From contig UCJH01000047.1 of the NCBI GenBank assembly GCA_900472785.1, positions 20,752-84,751 of the forward strand: a stretch of DNA of 64,000 bases, in the 5' to 3' direction. Position 1 is the stretch's first letter; every line of letters begins with the position of its first letter. Source of the stretch: Hyphomicrobiales bacterium (lineage in GTDB: Bacteria > Pseudomonadota > Alphaproteobacteria > Rhizobiales > Rhizobiaceae). Made by a program: the position numbers and the translations under genes. Shown piece after piece: positions 27,234 through 37,058 of the stretch. The notes beneath the pieces were generated by a model. The model saw only the letters and a list, made by a program, of their open reading frames with translations, made no database searches and was not told the origin of the DNA.

Positions 27234-27252
27234 CTTGTCACAAATGTTTCGT
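27234..27252 (+). promoter_or_regulatory. Pho-box-like PhoB site upstream of pstS
   Basis: The sequence TTGTCAC-AAAT-GTTTCGT has the layout of a Pho box: two 7-base half-sites separated by four A/T-rich bases. The first half-site resembles CTGTCAT; the second is weak. GTGACAT occurs a few bases further on. It lies between phoR and pstS, where PhoB is expected to activate pstS transcription. Confidence 0.6.
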
Positions 27253-27368
27253 GAAAGTGACATAAAAGGTATGGGCATCGGGGGCTAGTTAGAGGCAGCC
27301 GATCAAGACGGCCAAAGCGAGCGCGATCAAAACGCGCACCCACACCAGCCCATTCCGGGAGAATTCTG

Positions 27369-28403
27369 ATGAAAGCTCTGAAACTCACTGTTGCAGCCTT
27401 GGTTGCCTCCGTCGCCTTCGCAGGCGCGGCTGCCGCTCGCGACCAGATCCAGGTCGCCGGCTCTTCGACCGTTCTGCCTTATGCCAAGATCGTTGCTGAA
27501 ACCTTCGGCGAAACCTTCCCCGACTTCAAGACCCCGGTCGTTGAATCCGGCGGCACCGGTGCCGGCCTGAAGGAATTCTGCAAGGGCGTTGGCCCGGACA
27601 CGATCGACATCGCGAACGCATCGCGCAAGATCAAGGACAGCGAGCTGGAAACCTGCAAGGCAGCCGGCGTCACCGAAGTCCAGGAAGTCAAGATCGGCTA
27701 CGACGGCATCGTCTTCGCAACCGACGCAGGCAATGCTGACCTGAAGCTCGTTCCGAAGGATCTGTACCTCGCGCTCGCCGCTGAAGTCGTCGTCGACGGC
27801 AAGCTCGTCGCCAACCCCTACAAGAAGTGGTCGGAAGTCAACAAGGACCTTCCGGACGTCGAAATCGCCGCCTACATCCCGGGCGAAAAGCACGGCACCC
27901 GCGAAGTCTTCGACGAGAAGATGCTTTCCCACGGCTGCAAGGATGCCGGCGCTGCAGAAGCCATCAAGGCTCTGATCACCGACGAGAAGGAAGCTGCCAA
28001 GAAGTGCATCGCAGTCCGCAAGGACGGCCTGGCCATCGACATCGACGGTGACTACACGGAAACGCTTGCCCGCATCGCTTCCAACAAGAACGGCATCGGC
28101 GTCTTCGGCCTGTCCTTCTTTGAAAACAATGCCGACAAGCTGAAGGTCGCCACCGTCAACGGCGTCGTACCGTCGACCGAAACGATCGCTTCCGGCGAAT
28201 ATCCGGTTTCCCGCCCGCTGTTCTTCTACGTCAAGAAGGCACATCTCGGCGTTATCCCGGGCCTCAAGGAATATGTCGAATTCTTCCTCGACGACCAGAT
28301 GGTCGGCCCCGACAGCCCGCTGGCTGCCTATGGTCTGGTTCCGGCTCCGGATGCTGAGCGCGAAGCCGACCGCAAGGCCTTCACCGACGGCAACATGCTC
28401 TAA
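27369..28403 (+). CDS. pstS: Phosphate ABC transporter substrate-binding protein PstS
   Basis: A 344-residue periplasmic phosphate-binding protein. The signal peptide is MKALKLTVAALVASVAFAGA with probable cleavage after the following AAA. The mature N-terminus IQVAGSSTVLPYAK and the phosphate-binding SGGTGAGLKEFC and NASRKI stretches are visible. Four cysteines occur in the mature protein. GGGAGA precedes the ATG. A large hairpin after the gene (28419-28443) may let it be made in excess over the membrane components. Confidence 0.95.
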   Translation: MKALKLTVAALVASVAFAGAAAARDQIQVAGSSTVLPYAKIVAETFGETFPDFKTPVVESGGTGAGLKEFCKGVGPDTIDIANASRKIKDSELETCKAAGVTEVQEVKIGYDGIVFATDAGNADLKLVPKDLYLALAAEVVVDGKLVANPYKKWSEVNKDLPDVEIAAYIPGEKHGTREVFDEKMLSHGCKDAGAAEAIKALITDEKEAAKKCIAVRKDGLAIDIDGDYTETLARIASNKNGIGVFGLSFFENNADKLKVATVNGVVPSTETIASGEYPVSRPLFFYVKKAHLGVIPGLKEYVEFFLDDQMVGPDSPLAAYGLVPAPDAEREADRKAFTDGNML

Positions 28404-28418
28404 TCGAAGAGCGGAAAA

Positions 28419-28443
28419 CGGCACGGCAGCTTCTGCCGTGCCG
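28419..28443 (+). promoter_or_regulatory. Strong hairpin between pstS and pstC
   Basis: A perfect 11-base inverted repeat (CGGCACGGCAG, loop CTT, CTGCCGTGCCG) without a following T-run. It is more likely an RNA-processing or stabilising structure for pstS mRNA than a full terminator. Confidence 0.7.
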
Positions 28444-28530
28444 AACCTCCCGTGTACGGATTTGCCGGCTTTCAATGGCGGCTTTCAATGAATGACAAGG
28501 CCAGTCATTGAGAGGCTGGGGGACATATCG

Positions 28531-30015
28531 ATGAGCACCTCAATTATTCTTTTGATCATTTTGATCGTCGGACTGGCGGCTTATTTCAGCGGGCGCGCCC
28601 GCGCGATGGCAAGCTCGAACGGCAAGCTTTCCGCCTTGCATTCCCTTCCCGGATATCACGGCGTCTACGTCGCCATATGGTCGGTTCTGCCGGCCGCGGT
28701 CGTCCTCGCCGTCTGGCTGATCGCCAGTCCCTTTTTTGTCGAAAGCGCTCTCCGCGCCTCCTTGCCGCAGGAAGTGACCAGCCAGGGTGCCGCCACGACC
28801 GAGCTGACGCTCGGCCAGGTGATGTCGGTTGCCAACGGTTTGAAGCTCCTGAACACGGACGAACTGGCGGCAGTCACGAATGGTTCCGTCAATCTGCGTG
28901 ATGCGCTGGGCGCCAAGGGCGTGCCGCTTGCCGGCGACGGCGAACTGTACATGGTCAAGGCCGCGCAGGACTACAACACCATGAAGGAAAACAGCCGCTG
29001 GGCCATGAGCGCAGTGGTGCTGGTCATCGCGATCGCCGGTGCGGTCTTTGCGCTTCGCGGCATCTCGGCTCCCTTCCGGGCCAGAAATCGCGTCGAACGG
29101 GTCATGCTCGGCGCGCTGCTGGTGGCTTCCTCCATCGCCATCCTGACGACCGTCGGCATCATCGGCTCGATGCTGTCGGAGGCGCTGCGCTTCTTCAACT
29201 CGGTTTCGCCGAGCACCTTCTTCTTCGGCACCGTCTGGGATCCGCGCTTCTCCGCGGCCGGCAGCGGCGGCACGGAAGGTCAGTTCGGCCTGCTGCCGCT
29301 TCTGGCTGGCACGCTCTACATCGCCTTCGTCGCCATGCTCTTTGCGGTGCCCGTCGGTCTTTTCGCGGCGATCTACATGTCGGAATATGCAAAGCCGGTG
29401 GTTCGCGGCATTGCCAAGCCGCTGCTTGAAATTCTCGCCGGCATCCCGACCATCGTCTACGGCTTCTTCGCGCTGATCACGGTCGGACCGTTCCTGCGCG
29501 ACATCTCTGCGCAGCTGAACGGCCTGGTGACGGGAAATTACGTCAACTTCATCCAGGCGCAGAGCGTTCTGACCGCAGGCATCGTTATGGGCATCATGCT
29601 GATCCCGTTCGTGTCCTCGCTGTCCGACGATATCATCACCCAGGTGCCCCGATCGCTGCGCGACGGTTCGCTCGGGCTTGGCGCCACGCGATCGGAAACG
29701 ATCAAGAAGGTCGTGCTTCCCGCCGCTCTTCCCGGCATCGTCGGCGCGCTTCTGCTCACGGCCTCGCGTGCCGTCGGCGAAACCATGATCGTCGTGCTGG
29801 CAGCCGGTGTTGCGGCCCGCATGCAGCTCAATCCCTTCGAGGCGATGACGACCGTGACGGTCAAGATCGTCAACCAGCTGACAGGCGACCTTGAGTTCAA
29901 TTCGCCTCAGACGCTGGTCGCCTTCGCGCTTGGCATCACCCTGTTTGCCATCACGCTCTGCCTCAACATCTATGCGCTCTACATCGTGCGCAAATATCGG
30001 GAACAGTACGAATGA
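28531..30015 (+). CDS. pstC: Phosphate ABC transporter permease PstC
   Basis: A 494-residue permease, longer than the roughly 320 residues of the E. coli protein because of an N-terminal extension with extra membrane helices (up to about residue 190). The C-terminal part is the usual MetI-type domain with LEILAGIPTIVYGFFAL, SLGLGATRSETIKKVVLPAA and GIVGALLLTASRAVGETM, including the EAA-like loop. I chose ATG 28531 because GGGGGA stands eight bases upstream; an in-frame ATG at 28492 lacks one. Its stop overlaps the start of pstA. Extended PstC and PstA proteins are usual in rhizobia. Confidence 0.92.
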   Translation: MSTSIILLIILIVGLAAYFSGRARAMASSNGKLSALHSLPGYHGVYVAIWSVLPAAVVLAVWLIASPFFVESALRASLPQEVTSQGAATTELTLGQVMSVANGLKLLNTDELAAVTNGSVNLRDALGAKGVPLAGDGELYMVKAAQDYNTMKENSRWAMSAVVLVIAIAGAVFALRGISAPFRARNRVERVMLGALLVASSIAILTTVGIIGSMLSEALRFFNSVSPSTFFFGTVWDPRFSAAGSGGTEGQFGLLPLLAGTLYIAFVAMLFAVPVGLFAAIYMSEYAKPVVRGIAKPLLEILAGIPTIVYGFFALITVGPFLRDISAQLNGLVTGNYVNFIQAQSVLTAGIVMGIMLIPFVSSLSDDIITQVPRSLRDGSLGLGATRSETIKKVVLPAALPGIVGALLLTASRAVGETMIVVLAAGVAARMQLNPFEAMTTVTVKIVNQLTGDLEFNSPQTLVAFALGITLFAITLCLNIYALYIVRKYREQYE

Positions 30016-31334
30016 CCGACATGACCTCTTCCGTACAGTCCGCCTATGTGCGCCCGGCCCAGGCAAGACGCGATATCGGCATCAAGCGCCGCTACGCTGC
30101 GGAGCGCCGCTTCAGGGCCTATGGCGTCGCCGCCATCCTGACGGGTCTCTTCTTCCTGTTCCTTCTGCTGTGGACCGTGGTTTCGAACGGATACACCGCC
30201 TTCCAGCAGACCGCGATCACGCTGCCGATCGAATTTTCGGAAAAGATCATTGATCCGAAAAACGAACGTGCGGACAATCCGGCCAAGCTGATGACGGCCA
30301 ACTATCCGCTTCTCGTGCGGGATGCGCTTGTCAAGGCGCTGGCCATCGACCCGTCGAACCGCGCCTTGGTCAAGCAGGCGACCGACATGGTTTCGGCGAG
30401 CGCACGCACCCAGCTTCGCGATATCGTCATTGCCAATCCGGCGGTCATCGGCACCACCGTGGACGTCGCATTGCTTGCCGAAGGCAATATCGACAGCGCC
30501 AACAAGGGTCAGATCGACCTCAAGGTCGCCGAGGCCAACCGCAAGGTGAAGGACCAGCAGCTTGCCTGGATGAAGACGCTGACGGAAACCGGCGCCATGG
30601 CCAAGCAGTTCAACACCGGCCTGTTCACCTACGGTGCCTCGAGCCGTCCGGAAGCGGCCGGTATCGGCGTCGCCGCGCTCGGCTCGCTCTATATGATGCT
30701 GATCGTTCTGGCGCTTGCTTTGCCGATCGGTGTCTGCGCATCGATCTATCTGGAAGAGTTCGCGCCGAAGAACCGGCTGACCGATCTGATCGAGGTCAAC
30801 ATCAACAACCTCGCCGCGGTTCCGTCCATCGTCTACGGTCTGCTCGGTCTGTCGGTGTTCATCAACTTTGCCGGCATGCCCCGCTCGGCGGCGCTGGTCG
30901 GCGGCCTCGTACTGACCCTGATGACGCTTCCGACGATCATCATCGCCACCCGTGCGGCGCTGAAGGCCGTGCCGCCGTCGATCCGCTCGGCCGCCCTTGG
31001 CCTTGGCGCATCGAAGATGCAGACGATCTTCCACCATGTCCTGCCGCTGGCCATGCCGGGCGTCCTGACGGGTACGATCATCGGCCTTGCGCATGCGCTC
31101 GGCGAAACGGCACCTCTGCTGCTCATCGGCATGGTCGCCTTCGTCGTCGACTTCCCCGGTTCCCCCATGGAACCGTCCACGGCGCTGCCGGTCCAGATCT
31201 ACATGTGGGCCAACGAAGCCGAACGTGCATTTGTCGAACGGACCTCGGGTGCGATCATGGTTCTCCTGATCTTCCTCGTCGTCATGAACCTTGGCGCAAT
31301 CCTGTTGCGGCGTCGCTTTGAGCGTCGCTGGTAG
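30012..31334 (+). CDS. pstA: Phosphate ABC transporter permease PstA
   Basis: A 440-residue permease, again with a long N-terminal extension: one helix at about residues 35-60, then a soluble domain of about 150 residues. The transport domain has SIYLEEFAPKNRLTDLIEVN, NLAAVPSIVYGLLGLSVF and LGLGASKMQTIFHHVLPLA, containing the loop that contacts PstB. It begins within the stop codon of pstC (ATGA) and is followed 12 bases later by pstB. The extra soluble domain is periplasmic by topology. Confidence 0.92.
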   Translation: MTDMTSSVQSAYVRPAQARRDIGIKRRYAAERRFRAYGVAAILTGLFFLFLLLWTVVSNGYTAFQQTAITLPIEFSEKIIDPKNERADNPAKLMTANYPLLVRDALVKALAIDPSNRALVKQATDMVSASARTQLRDIVIANPAVIGTTVDVALLAEGNIDSANKGQIDLKVAEANRKVKDQQLAWMKTLTETGAMAKQFNTGLFTYGASSRPEAAGIGVAALGSLYMMLIVLALALPIGVCASIYLEEFAPKNRLTDLIEVNINNLAAVPSIVYGLLGLSVFINFAGMPRSAALVGGLVLTLMTLPTIIIATRAALKAVPPSIRSAALGLGASKMQTIFHHVLPLAMPGVLTGTIIGLAHALGETAPLLLIGMVAFVVDFPGSPMEPSTALPVQIYMWANEAERAFVERTSGAIMVLLIFLVVMNLGAILLRRRFERRW

Positions 31335-31346
31335 TGAGGTAAGAAC

Positions 31347-32162
31347 ATGAACATGATGTCAGAAGCAGCAGTCGAAAAGGCGCTCGATCAGAAGATGAAT
31401 ACCGCTCCCTACAAGATGACTGGTAAGGATGTTTCGGTCTATTACGGCGAAAAGCGCGCGCTTTTCGATGTGAACCTGAATGTCCGCGAGAATACGGTCA
31501 CGGCACTCATCGGCCCGTCGGGCTGCGGCAAGTCGACCTTCCTGCGTTGCCTCAACCGCATGAACGACACGATCGACAGCTGCCGGGTCACCGGCAAGAT
31601 CGTGCTCGATGAAGGCGATATCTACGATCCGTCGATCGACGTGGTCGAACTGCGCGCCCGGGTGGGCATGGTCTTCCAGAAGCCGAACCCCTTCCCGAAG
31701 TCGATCTATGAAAACGTCACCTACGGCCCGAAGATCCACGGTCTGGCGCGCACCAAGGCCGAGTTCGACCAGATCGTCGAACACAGCCTGCAGAAGGCCG
31801 GCCTCTGGAACGAGGTCAAGGACCGCCTGCACGAATCCGGCACCGGCCTGTCCGGCGGCCAGCAGCAGCGCCTGTGCATCGCCCGTGCGGTTGCCGTCAG
31901 CCCGGAAGTCATCCTGATGGACGAGCCGTGCTCGGCGCTGGACCCGATCGCGACCGCCAAGGTCGAGGAACTGATCCACGAACTGCGCGCCAACTATACG
32001 ATCGTTATCGTCACGCACTCGATGCAGCAGGCGGCCCGCGTCTCGCAGCGCACCGCCATGTTCCACCTCGGCAATCTCGTCGAGGAAAACGATACCGACA
32101 AGATGTTCACCAACCCGGACGACCAGCGCACGCAGGATTACATCATGGGCCGCTTCGGTTGA
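31347..32162 (+). CDS. pstB: Phosphate ABC transporter ATPase PstB
   Basis: A 271-residue ABC ATPase with Walker [11 protein letters not shown]-loop [17 protein letters not shown], signature LSGGQQQR, Walker [14 protein letters not shown] and H-loop VTHSM. The QKPNPFP stretch is specific to PstB. It energises phosphate uptake with PstC and PstA and, with PhoU, signals phosphate sufficiency to PhoR. Confidence 0.96.
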   Translation: MNMMSEAAVEKALDQKMNTAPYKMTGKDVSVYYGEKRALFDVNLNVRENTVTALIGPSGCGKSTFLRCLNRMNDTIDSCRVTGKIVLDEGDIYDPSIDVVELRARVGMVFQKPNPFPKSIYENVTYGPKIHGLARTKAEFDQIVEHSLQKAGLWNEVKDRLHESGTGLSGGQQQRLCIARAVAVSPEVILMDEPCSALDPIATAKVEELIHELRANYTIVIVTHSMQQAARVSQRTAMFHLGNLVEENDTDKMFTNPDDQRTQDYIMGRFG

Positions 32163-32219
32163 TCCGGCCCCTGAACTTTCGAAAGTGTTGATCCGGTTGC
32201 GGACGTAAGGAAAACAGAC

Positions 32220-32933
32220 ATGTCCTCCACGCACATCTATTCCGTCTATGACGAAGAGCTGAAATATCTGACGCGCCGCATCTCCGAGATGGGCGGCATT
32301 GCCGAGCAGATGGTTGCGGATTCCGTCCGCGCGCTCGTCAATGCGGATCTCGCCCTGGCGCAGAAGGTCATCTCCGAGGATGCGATCCTCGACGATGCCG
32401 AACGCCAGATTAACGAGAAGGCCATCGTCACCATCGCCAAGCGTCAGCCGATGGCTGCCGACCTGCGCGAAATCATGGGCTCGATCCGCATCGCCGCCGA
32501 TCTCGAGCGTGTCGGCGATCTCGGCAAGAACAATGCCAAGCGCGTCATTGCGATTTCCGGTTCCGGTATCCCGCGGCAACTCGCCCGCGGCCTGGAGCAT
32601 CTGGCCGAACTGGCTCTGATGCAGCTAAAGGACGTTCTTGACGTCTATGCATCCCGGTCGCCGGAAAAGGCCAATACCATTCGCGAGCGCGACGGCGAGA
32701 TCGATGCGATCTACACCTCGTTGTTCCGCGAACTCCTGACCTACATGATGGAAGATCCGCGCAACATCACCCCGTGCACGCATCTTCTGTTCTGCGCCAA
32801 GAACATCGAGCGCATCGGCGATCACGCGACCAACATCGCCGAGACGATCTACTACATGGCGACCGGCGCACAGATCCTGGGCGAGCGCCCGAAGGAAGAC
32901 AACACCGCCAGCCTCGGGGCTGCAAGCGAGTAA
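32220..32933 (+). CDS. phoU: Phosphate signalling protein PhoU
   Basis: A 237-residue all-helical protein made of two PhoU repeats. Each repeat carries the metal-binding type motif, visible as DLERVGDLGKNNAK in the first and IERIGDHATNIAE in the second. PhoU links the PstB transporter to PhoR and keeps the regulon off when phosphate is plentiful. It follows pstB by about 57 bases. Confidence 0.95.
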   Translation: MSSTHIYSVYDEELKYLTRRISEMGGIAEQMVADSVRALVNADLALAQKVISEDAILDDAERQINEKAIVTIAKRQPMAADLREIMGSIRIAADLERVGDLGKNNAKRVIAISGSGIPRQLARGLEHLAELALMQLKDVLDVYASRSPEKANTIRERDGEIDAIYTSLFRELLTYMMEDPRNITPCTHLLFCAKNIERIGDHATNIAETIYYMATGAQILGERPKEDNTASLGAASE

Positions 32934-33107
32934 TGTCGCAATATCGGAGCGCGCGGCAGGTGTCGCGTGCTTCCGGACGGGCACGGAACATGTGCGCTTC
33001 CGACAAGAAATTATGTAAGTAAGTTCTTACGTTTGAGTTGCGCGAACCACGGTGCAGGCTCCCCGGAGTCTGCTGCCTCGTGCAATGCGTGAAGGAGTTT
33101 CTGACGC

Positions 33108-33791
33108 ATGTTACCGAGAATAGCAGTCGTTGAAGACGAAGAGGCGCTGAGCGTTCTGTTGAGGTACAATCTCGAGGCAGAAGGTTTCGAGGTCGATACG
33201 ATCAACCGCGGCGACGAGGCCGAGATGCGCCTGCAGGAGCGCCTGCCGGATCTTTTGATCCTGGACTGGATGCTGCCCGGCGTTTCCGGCATCGAGCTTT
33301 GCCGCCGGTTGCGGCAGCGGTCCGAGACCGAGCGTCTGCCGATCATCATGCTGACGGCGCGAGGCGAGGAAAGCGAACGCGTCCGTGGTCTCGCAACCGG
33401 CGCCGACGATTATGTCGTCAAGCCGTTCTCGACGCCGGAGCTGATGGCCCGCGTCAAGGCGATGCTGCGCCGCGCCAAGCCGGAGGTCCTGTCGACCCTG
33501 TTGAAATGCGGCGATATCGAGCTCGACCGCGAGACGCACCGCGTCCACCGCAAAACGCGGGAGGTTCGCCTTGGACCGACAGAGTTTCGCCTGCTCGAAT
33601 TCTTCATGGCATCGCCGGGCCGCGTCTTCTCGCGCTCGCAGCTGCTCGACGGGGTCTGGGGGCATGATATCTATGTCGACGAGCGTACCGTCGACGTGCA
33701 TGTCGGCCGGCTTCGCAAGGCGCTCAATTTTTCCAACATGCAGGATGTGATCCGCACCGTGCGTGGCGCCGGCTATTCGCTGGAAAGCTGA
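33108..33791 (+). CDS. phoB: Phosphate-regulon response regulator PhoB
   Basis: A 227-residue OmpR-type regulator. The receiver domain has the acidic pocket VVEDEEA, phosphorylated Asp53 in LILDWMLPG, and Lys105 in DYVVKPFSTPEL. The winged-helix domain follows, with RLGPTEFRLLEFFM and RTVDVHVGRLRKAL. It closes the operon and ends just before a strong terminator. The 174-base gap after phoU leaves room for its own promoter. Confidence 0.95.
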   Translation: MLPRIAVVEDEEALSVLLRYNLEAEGFEVDTINRGDEAEMRLQERLPDLLILDWMLPGVSGIELCRRLRQRSETERLPIIMLTARGEESERVRGLATGADDYVVKPFSTPELMARVKAMLRRAKPEVLSTLLKCGDIELDRETHRVHRKTREVRLGPTEFRLLEFFMASPGRVFSRSQLLDGVWGHDIYVDERTVDVHVGRLRKALNFSNMQDVIRTVRGAGYSLES

Positions 33792-33814
33792 TGGCGATCC
33801 TCAGGCCTCAATCA

Positions 33815-33843
33815 TAAAAAAGGGGCGATTTCCGCCCCTTTTT
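33815..33843. terminator. Bidirectional intrinsic terminator between phoB and gcrA
   Basis: GGGGCG, loop ATTTC, CGCCCC, flanked by A-run on the left and T-run on the right, so it can stop transcription of phoB (plus) and of gcrA (minus). Confidence 0.9.
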
Positions 33844-33847
33844 CCAT

Positions 33848-34372
33848 TCAGCGTGCCCGACGGCGTTCGCCGGAAGGCTGGTAGGCGAGCTTCGCATGGA
33901 AGCTGCAGTAGGGGGCGGCTTCCGGGCTGTCGTTGCCGCAGAAATGAAACTCTTCCTTCATCGGGTCGCCGATCGGCCATTTGCAGGTGCGATCCGTCAG
34001 CTGGGTAAGGACGAGGCGCCGCGACATCGGTACGACGACATTGTTGCTCACGGGCTCCAGCTCCTGGCTGGGCACGTATTCCATCTCGACTTCTTCCTTC
34101 GTCACGGTGGCGCCGGCTGGACGTGTCACGGTGCGGGTCGTCACGCGGGAAGCGTAGTTTGGTGCGCGGGGCGCTGACGTGGTGCGCTTGGTCCGCGCGG
34201 CTGCGGTCGTGCTGCCGCCAGCCTTGGCGCGGCCGGGCAGGCTCAGCCGATGGACCTTGCCGATGACGGCATTGCGGCTGACGCCGCCGAGCTGTGCGGC
34301 GATCTGGCTCGCGCTCAGCCCCTCGGACCACAACTTCTTGAGTTTCTCGACCCGTTCGTCAGTCCAGTTCAT
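33848..34372 (-). CDS. gcrA: Cell-cycle regulator GcrA
   Basis: A 174-residue GcrA-family protein. The N-terminus MNWTDERVEKLKKLWSEGLS and the following HTH (ASQIAAQLGGVSRNAVIGKV) are the diagnostic DNA-binding region, and the C-terminus carries the sigma-factor-interacting part with CKWPIGDP and FHFCGND. GcrA works with sigma-70 at promoters methylated by CcrM and controls cell-cycle genes in alphaproteobacteria. I set the start at 34372, where the family N-terminus begins; the open frame upstream to 34456 is not conserved in character. Confidence 0.95.
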   Translation of the reverse strand: MNWTDERVEKLKKLWSEGLSASQIAAQLGGVSRNAVIGKVHRLSLPGRAKAGGSTTAAARTKRTTSAPRAPNYASRVTTRTVTRPAGATVTKEEVEMEYVPSQELEPVSNNVVVPMSRRLVLTQLTDRTCKWPIGDPMKEEFHFCGNDSPEAAPYCSFHAKLAYQPSGERRRAR

Positions 34373-34805
34373 GATATTGTCTCCGTTTCCGGCGTTGATG
34401 ATGACGGAATCCCTCACCGTGCTCCGGAGCAAACCGGAACTGCAACGCGATAACACTTTTGGTGACTAGGTCCGCCGCATGCGTCTAGTAATTGAATATT
34501 AACCTAGAGAAGGGGTGACTCCGTGACAAGAGTCCCTCGAATCGAGCCGAATCGATTTCTGGGTTTTCCCCAACTTGCTTCAATGGCGTGGTATTTTTGC
34601 AAGCCCGGCCGGCGAAAAAATGCAAAGCCCCGTCTGTCGTGCCAATTGCCGCAAATGCGGGGCTTTTGTTGACATTGCAGTGCGAAATGAAGATAGTGCC
34701 TTCGCCGCCGCAAGGCGGCATTTTTGATTTTCAGGGCCGGGCACCGGTCGAAAAAAATGCTGTCATGCGGTGCCCCTACCGCCTTGATCCGAGGAGACTT
34801 TCGCC
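34373..34805. other. Intergenic region with promoters for gcrA and argD
   Basis: No gene is supported in these 433 bases between divergent gcrA and argD. An inverted repeat AAAGCCCCG / CGGGGCTTT spans 34624-34666 and is followed by TTGTT. It could be a terminator of a short transcript or a leader attenuator for argD. Several short runs with GCAAATGCGG and GAAAAAAATGC recur, without a recognisable function. Confidence 0.5.
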
Positions 34806-36005
34806 ATGGCCGAAGCCACGCCGCTTTACGATACCTATGCGCGCGCGCCGCTTCGCTTCGAGCGTGGCGAAGGCGTCTGGCTGATTGCCGAAGACGGCAC
34901 CCGTTATCTCGATTTTGCCGCCGGCGTCGCGGTCAATTCTCTGGGGCACGCCCATCCGCATCTCGTCTCGGCGTTGAAGAACCAGGCCGACAAGGTCTGG
35001 CACCTGTCCAATCTCTACGAGGTTCCCGGGCAGGAAACGCTCGGCGCCCGCATGACCGAGGCGACCTTCGCCGACAAGGTGTTTTTCACGAATTCCGGCG
35101 CCGAAGCGCTGGAATGCGCGATCAAGACGGCGCGGCGTTATCATTTCGCCAAGGGCCACCCGGAAAAGTTTCACATCATCACCTTCGAAGGCGCCTTCCA
35201 CGGTCGCACGCTGGCAACCATCGCAGCCGGCGGCCAGGCGAAATATCTTGAAGGCTTCGGCCCCAAGGCGCCGGGCTTCTATCAGGTGCCGTTCGCCGAT
35301 ATCGCCGCGCTGAAGGAAGCTATCACCGAGGAAACGGCCGCCATCCTGATCGAGCCGATCCAGGGCGAGGGCGGCATCCGCGTTGCTTCGAAGGAGTTCC
35401 TGCAGGAACTGCGTGCGCTGTGCGACGAATACGGCCTGCTTCTGATTTTCGACGAGGTTCAGTGCGGCATCGGCCGGACGGGCAAACTCTTCGCCTACGA
35501 GGCAACAGGCATCGCACCGGATATCATGGCTGTCGCCAAAGGCATCGGCGGCGGCTTTCCGCTCGGCGCGTGCCTTGCGACGCAGGAAGCCGCGGCCGGC
35601 ATGGTCGCCGGCACGCACGGCTCGACCTATGGCGGCAATCCGCTCGCCATGGCGGTCGGCAATGCGGTGCTCGACGTGGTTCTGGAGGAAGGCTTCCTCG
35701 AACATGTGCGTGACATCGCACTGGTCTTCCGGCAGGGGCTTGCTTCGCTGAAGGATCGGTTCCCGGATGTCATCGAGGAGGTGCGTGGCGAGGGCCTTAT
35801 GCTCGGTATCAAGGCAAAGGTGCCGTCCGCCGACCTGCTGAAAGCGATCCGCGCGGAAAGACTGCTGGCCGTTCCCGCCGGCGAAAACGTCATACGCCTT
35901 CTGCCGCCGCTGATCACCAGCGCCGCGGAAGCCCGCGAAGGGCTTGCCCGCATCGAGCGCGCTGCCGAACAGCTGACGTCGGTAAAACAGAAGGCGTCGG
36001 CCTGA
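34806..36005 (+). CDS. argD: Acetylornithine aminotransferase
   Basis: A 399-residue class III PLP aminotransferase. [17 protein letters not shown] binds the PLP phosphate, [17 protein letters not shown] carries the ring-stacking aspartate, and [14 protein letters not shown] contains the PLP lysine. ArgD converts N-acetylglutamate semialdehyde to N-acetylornithine in arginine synthesis. It is followed 36 bases later by argF in the same direction. Confidence 0.95.
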   Translation: MAEATPLYDTYARAPLRFERGEGVWLIAEDGTRYLDFAAGVAVNSLGHAHPHLVSALKNQADKVWHLSNLYEVPGQETLGARMTEATFADKVFFTNSGAEALECAIKTARRYHFAKGHPEKFHIITFEGAFHGRTLATIAAGGQAKYLEGFGPKAPGFYQVPFADIAALKEAITEETAAILIEPIQGEGGIRVASKEFLQELRALCDEYGLLLIFDEVQCGIGRTGKLFAYEATGIAPDIMAVAKGIGGGFPLGACLATQEAAAGMVAGTHGSTYGGNPLAMAVGNAVLDVVLEEGFLEHVRDIALVFRQGLASLKDRFPDVIEEVRGEGLMLGIKAKVPSADLLKAIRAERLLAVPAGENVIRLLPPLITSAAEAREGLARIERAAEQLTSVKQKASA

Positions 36006-36041
36006 GCGTAGAGCGTCAAGCAGGCATAACAGGATTAGGAC

Positions 36042-36959
36042 ATGGCCGGTACAAGACATTTTCTCGATCTCTCCGCGATGACTGCGGGCGATCTGCGCGT
36101 CATCATCGACGACGCCAAGACGCGCAAGACAGCGACCAAGGCCGGCACGGCGGAAAAGCCGCTGGCCGGCAAAATGCTCGCCATGATCTTCGAAAAGCCG
36201 TCGACCCGCACGCGCGTGTCCTTCGATGTCGGCATGCGCCAGCTCGGCGGAGAGACGCTGTTCCTGTCCGGAACCGAAATGCAGCTCGGGCGCGCCGAAA
36301 CGATCGGCGATACCGCCAAGGTCCTGTCGCGTTACGTCGATGCCATCATGATCCGCACGACGGACCACTCGCGCCTGCTTGAACTGGCCGAGCATGCGAC
36401 GGTGCCGGTGATCAACGGCCTGACCGACACCACGCATCCCTGCCAGATCATGGCCGACATCATGACCTTCGAGGAGCATAGCGGCCCGGTGAAGGACAAG
36501 ACGATCGCCTGGACCGGCGACGGAAACAATGTGCTGCACTCCTTCATCGAAGGTTCCGCGCGCTTTGGCTACCGGATGAACATGGCTGTTCCGCTCGGCT
36601 CCGAGCCGGACGACAAGATTCTCAACTGGGCGCGCAACAACGGCGGCGAGATCAAGCTCTATCATGACGCCGACCAGGCGGTCGCCGGCGCCCATTGCGT
36701 CGTCACCGATACCTGGGTGTCCATGAACCAGGAGCATCGGGCACGCGGCCACAATGTCTTCCAGCCCTATCAGGTCAATGCGGCGCTGATGGAGAAGGCG
36801 GCGAAGGACGCGCTGTTCATGCACTGCCTGCCGGCCCATCGCGGCGAGGAAGTCACCGACGAGGTGATCGACGGCACCCAGTCCGTCGTCTTCGACGAGG
36901 CCGAAAACCGTCTTCACGCGCAGAAATCGGTTCTTGCCTGGTGCCTTGGCGCGCTTTGA
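36042..36959 (+). CDS. argF: Ornithine carbamoyltransferase
   Basis: A 305-residue transferase with the carbamoyl-phosphate motif [16 protein letters not shown]. It also has [12 protein letters not shown] for the HPxQ signature and [19 protein letters not shown] for the ornithine-binding HCLP motif. It makes citrulline from ornithine and carbamoyl phosphate and forms an operon with argD. Confidence 0.96.
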   Translation: MAGTRHFLDLSAMTAGDLRVIIDDAKTRKTATKAGTAEKPLAGKMLAMIFEKPSTRTRVSFDVGMRQLGGETLFLSGTEMQLGRAETIGDTAKVLSRYVDAIMIRTTDHSRLLELAEHATVPVINGLTDTTHPCQIMADIMTFEEHSGPVKDKTIAWTGDGNNVLHSFIEGSARFGYRMNMAVPLGSEPDDKILNWARNNGGEIKLYHDADQAVAGAHCVVTDTWVSMNQEHRARGHNVFQPYQVNAALMEKAAKDALFMHCLPAHRGEEVTDEVIDGTQSVVFDEAENRLHAQKSVLAWCLGAL

Positions 36960-36983
36960 GCGATTTTCGCGCGCCTTGACCGA

Positions 36984-37003
36984 ACGTAGTTTTTAAACTA
37001 CGT
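36984..37003. promoter_or_regulatory. Palindromic operator-like site before the toxin-antitoxin genes
   Basis: ACGTAGTTT-TT-AAACTACGT is a perfect 9-base inverted repeat with a two-base centre, 56 bases before the toxin start. A TTGACC element lies at 36976-36981. The position fits an autoregulatory operator for the HTH antitoxin; it could alternatively be part of the argF end. Confidence 0.6.
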
Positions 37004-37058
37004 ATCCTCATGTTGAATTGGGATGGTTTCCTGGATTTGACGCGAGGTCTTAAATCGC

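Noticed and set aside
34776..36917. A 713-residue minus-strand open frame opposite argD and argF
   Set aside because: It is antisense to two certain genes, has no recognisable motif, and long mirror frames are common in G/C-rich genes.
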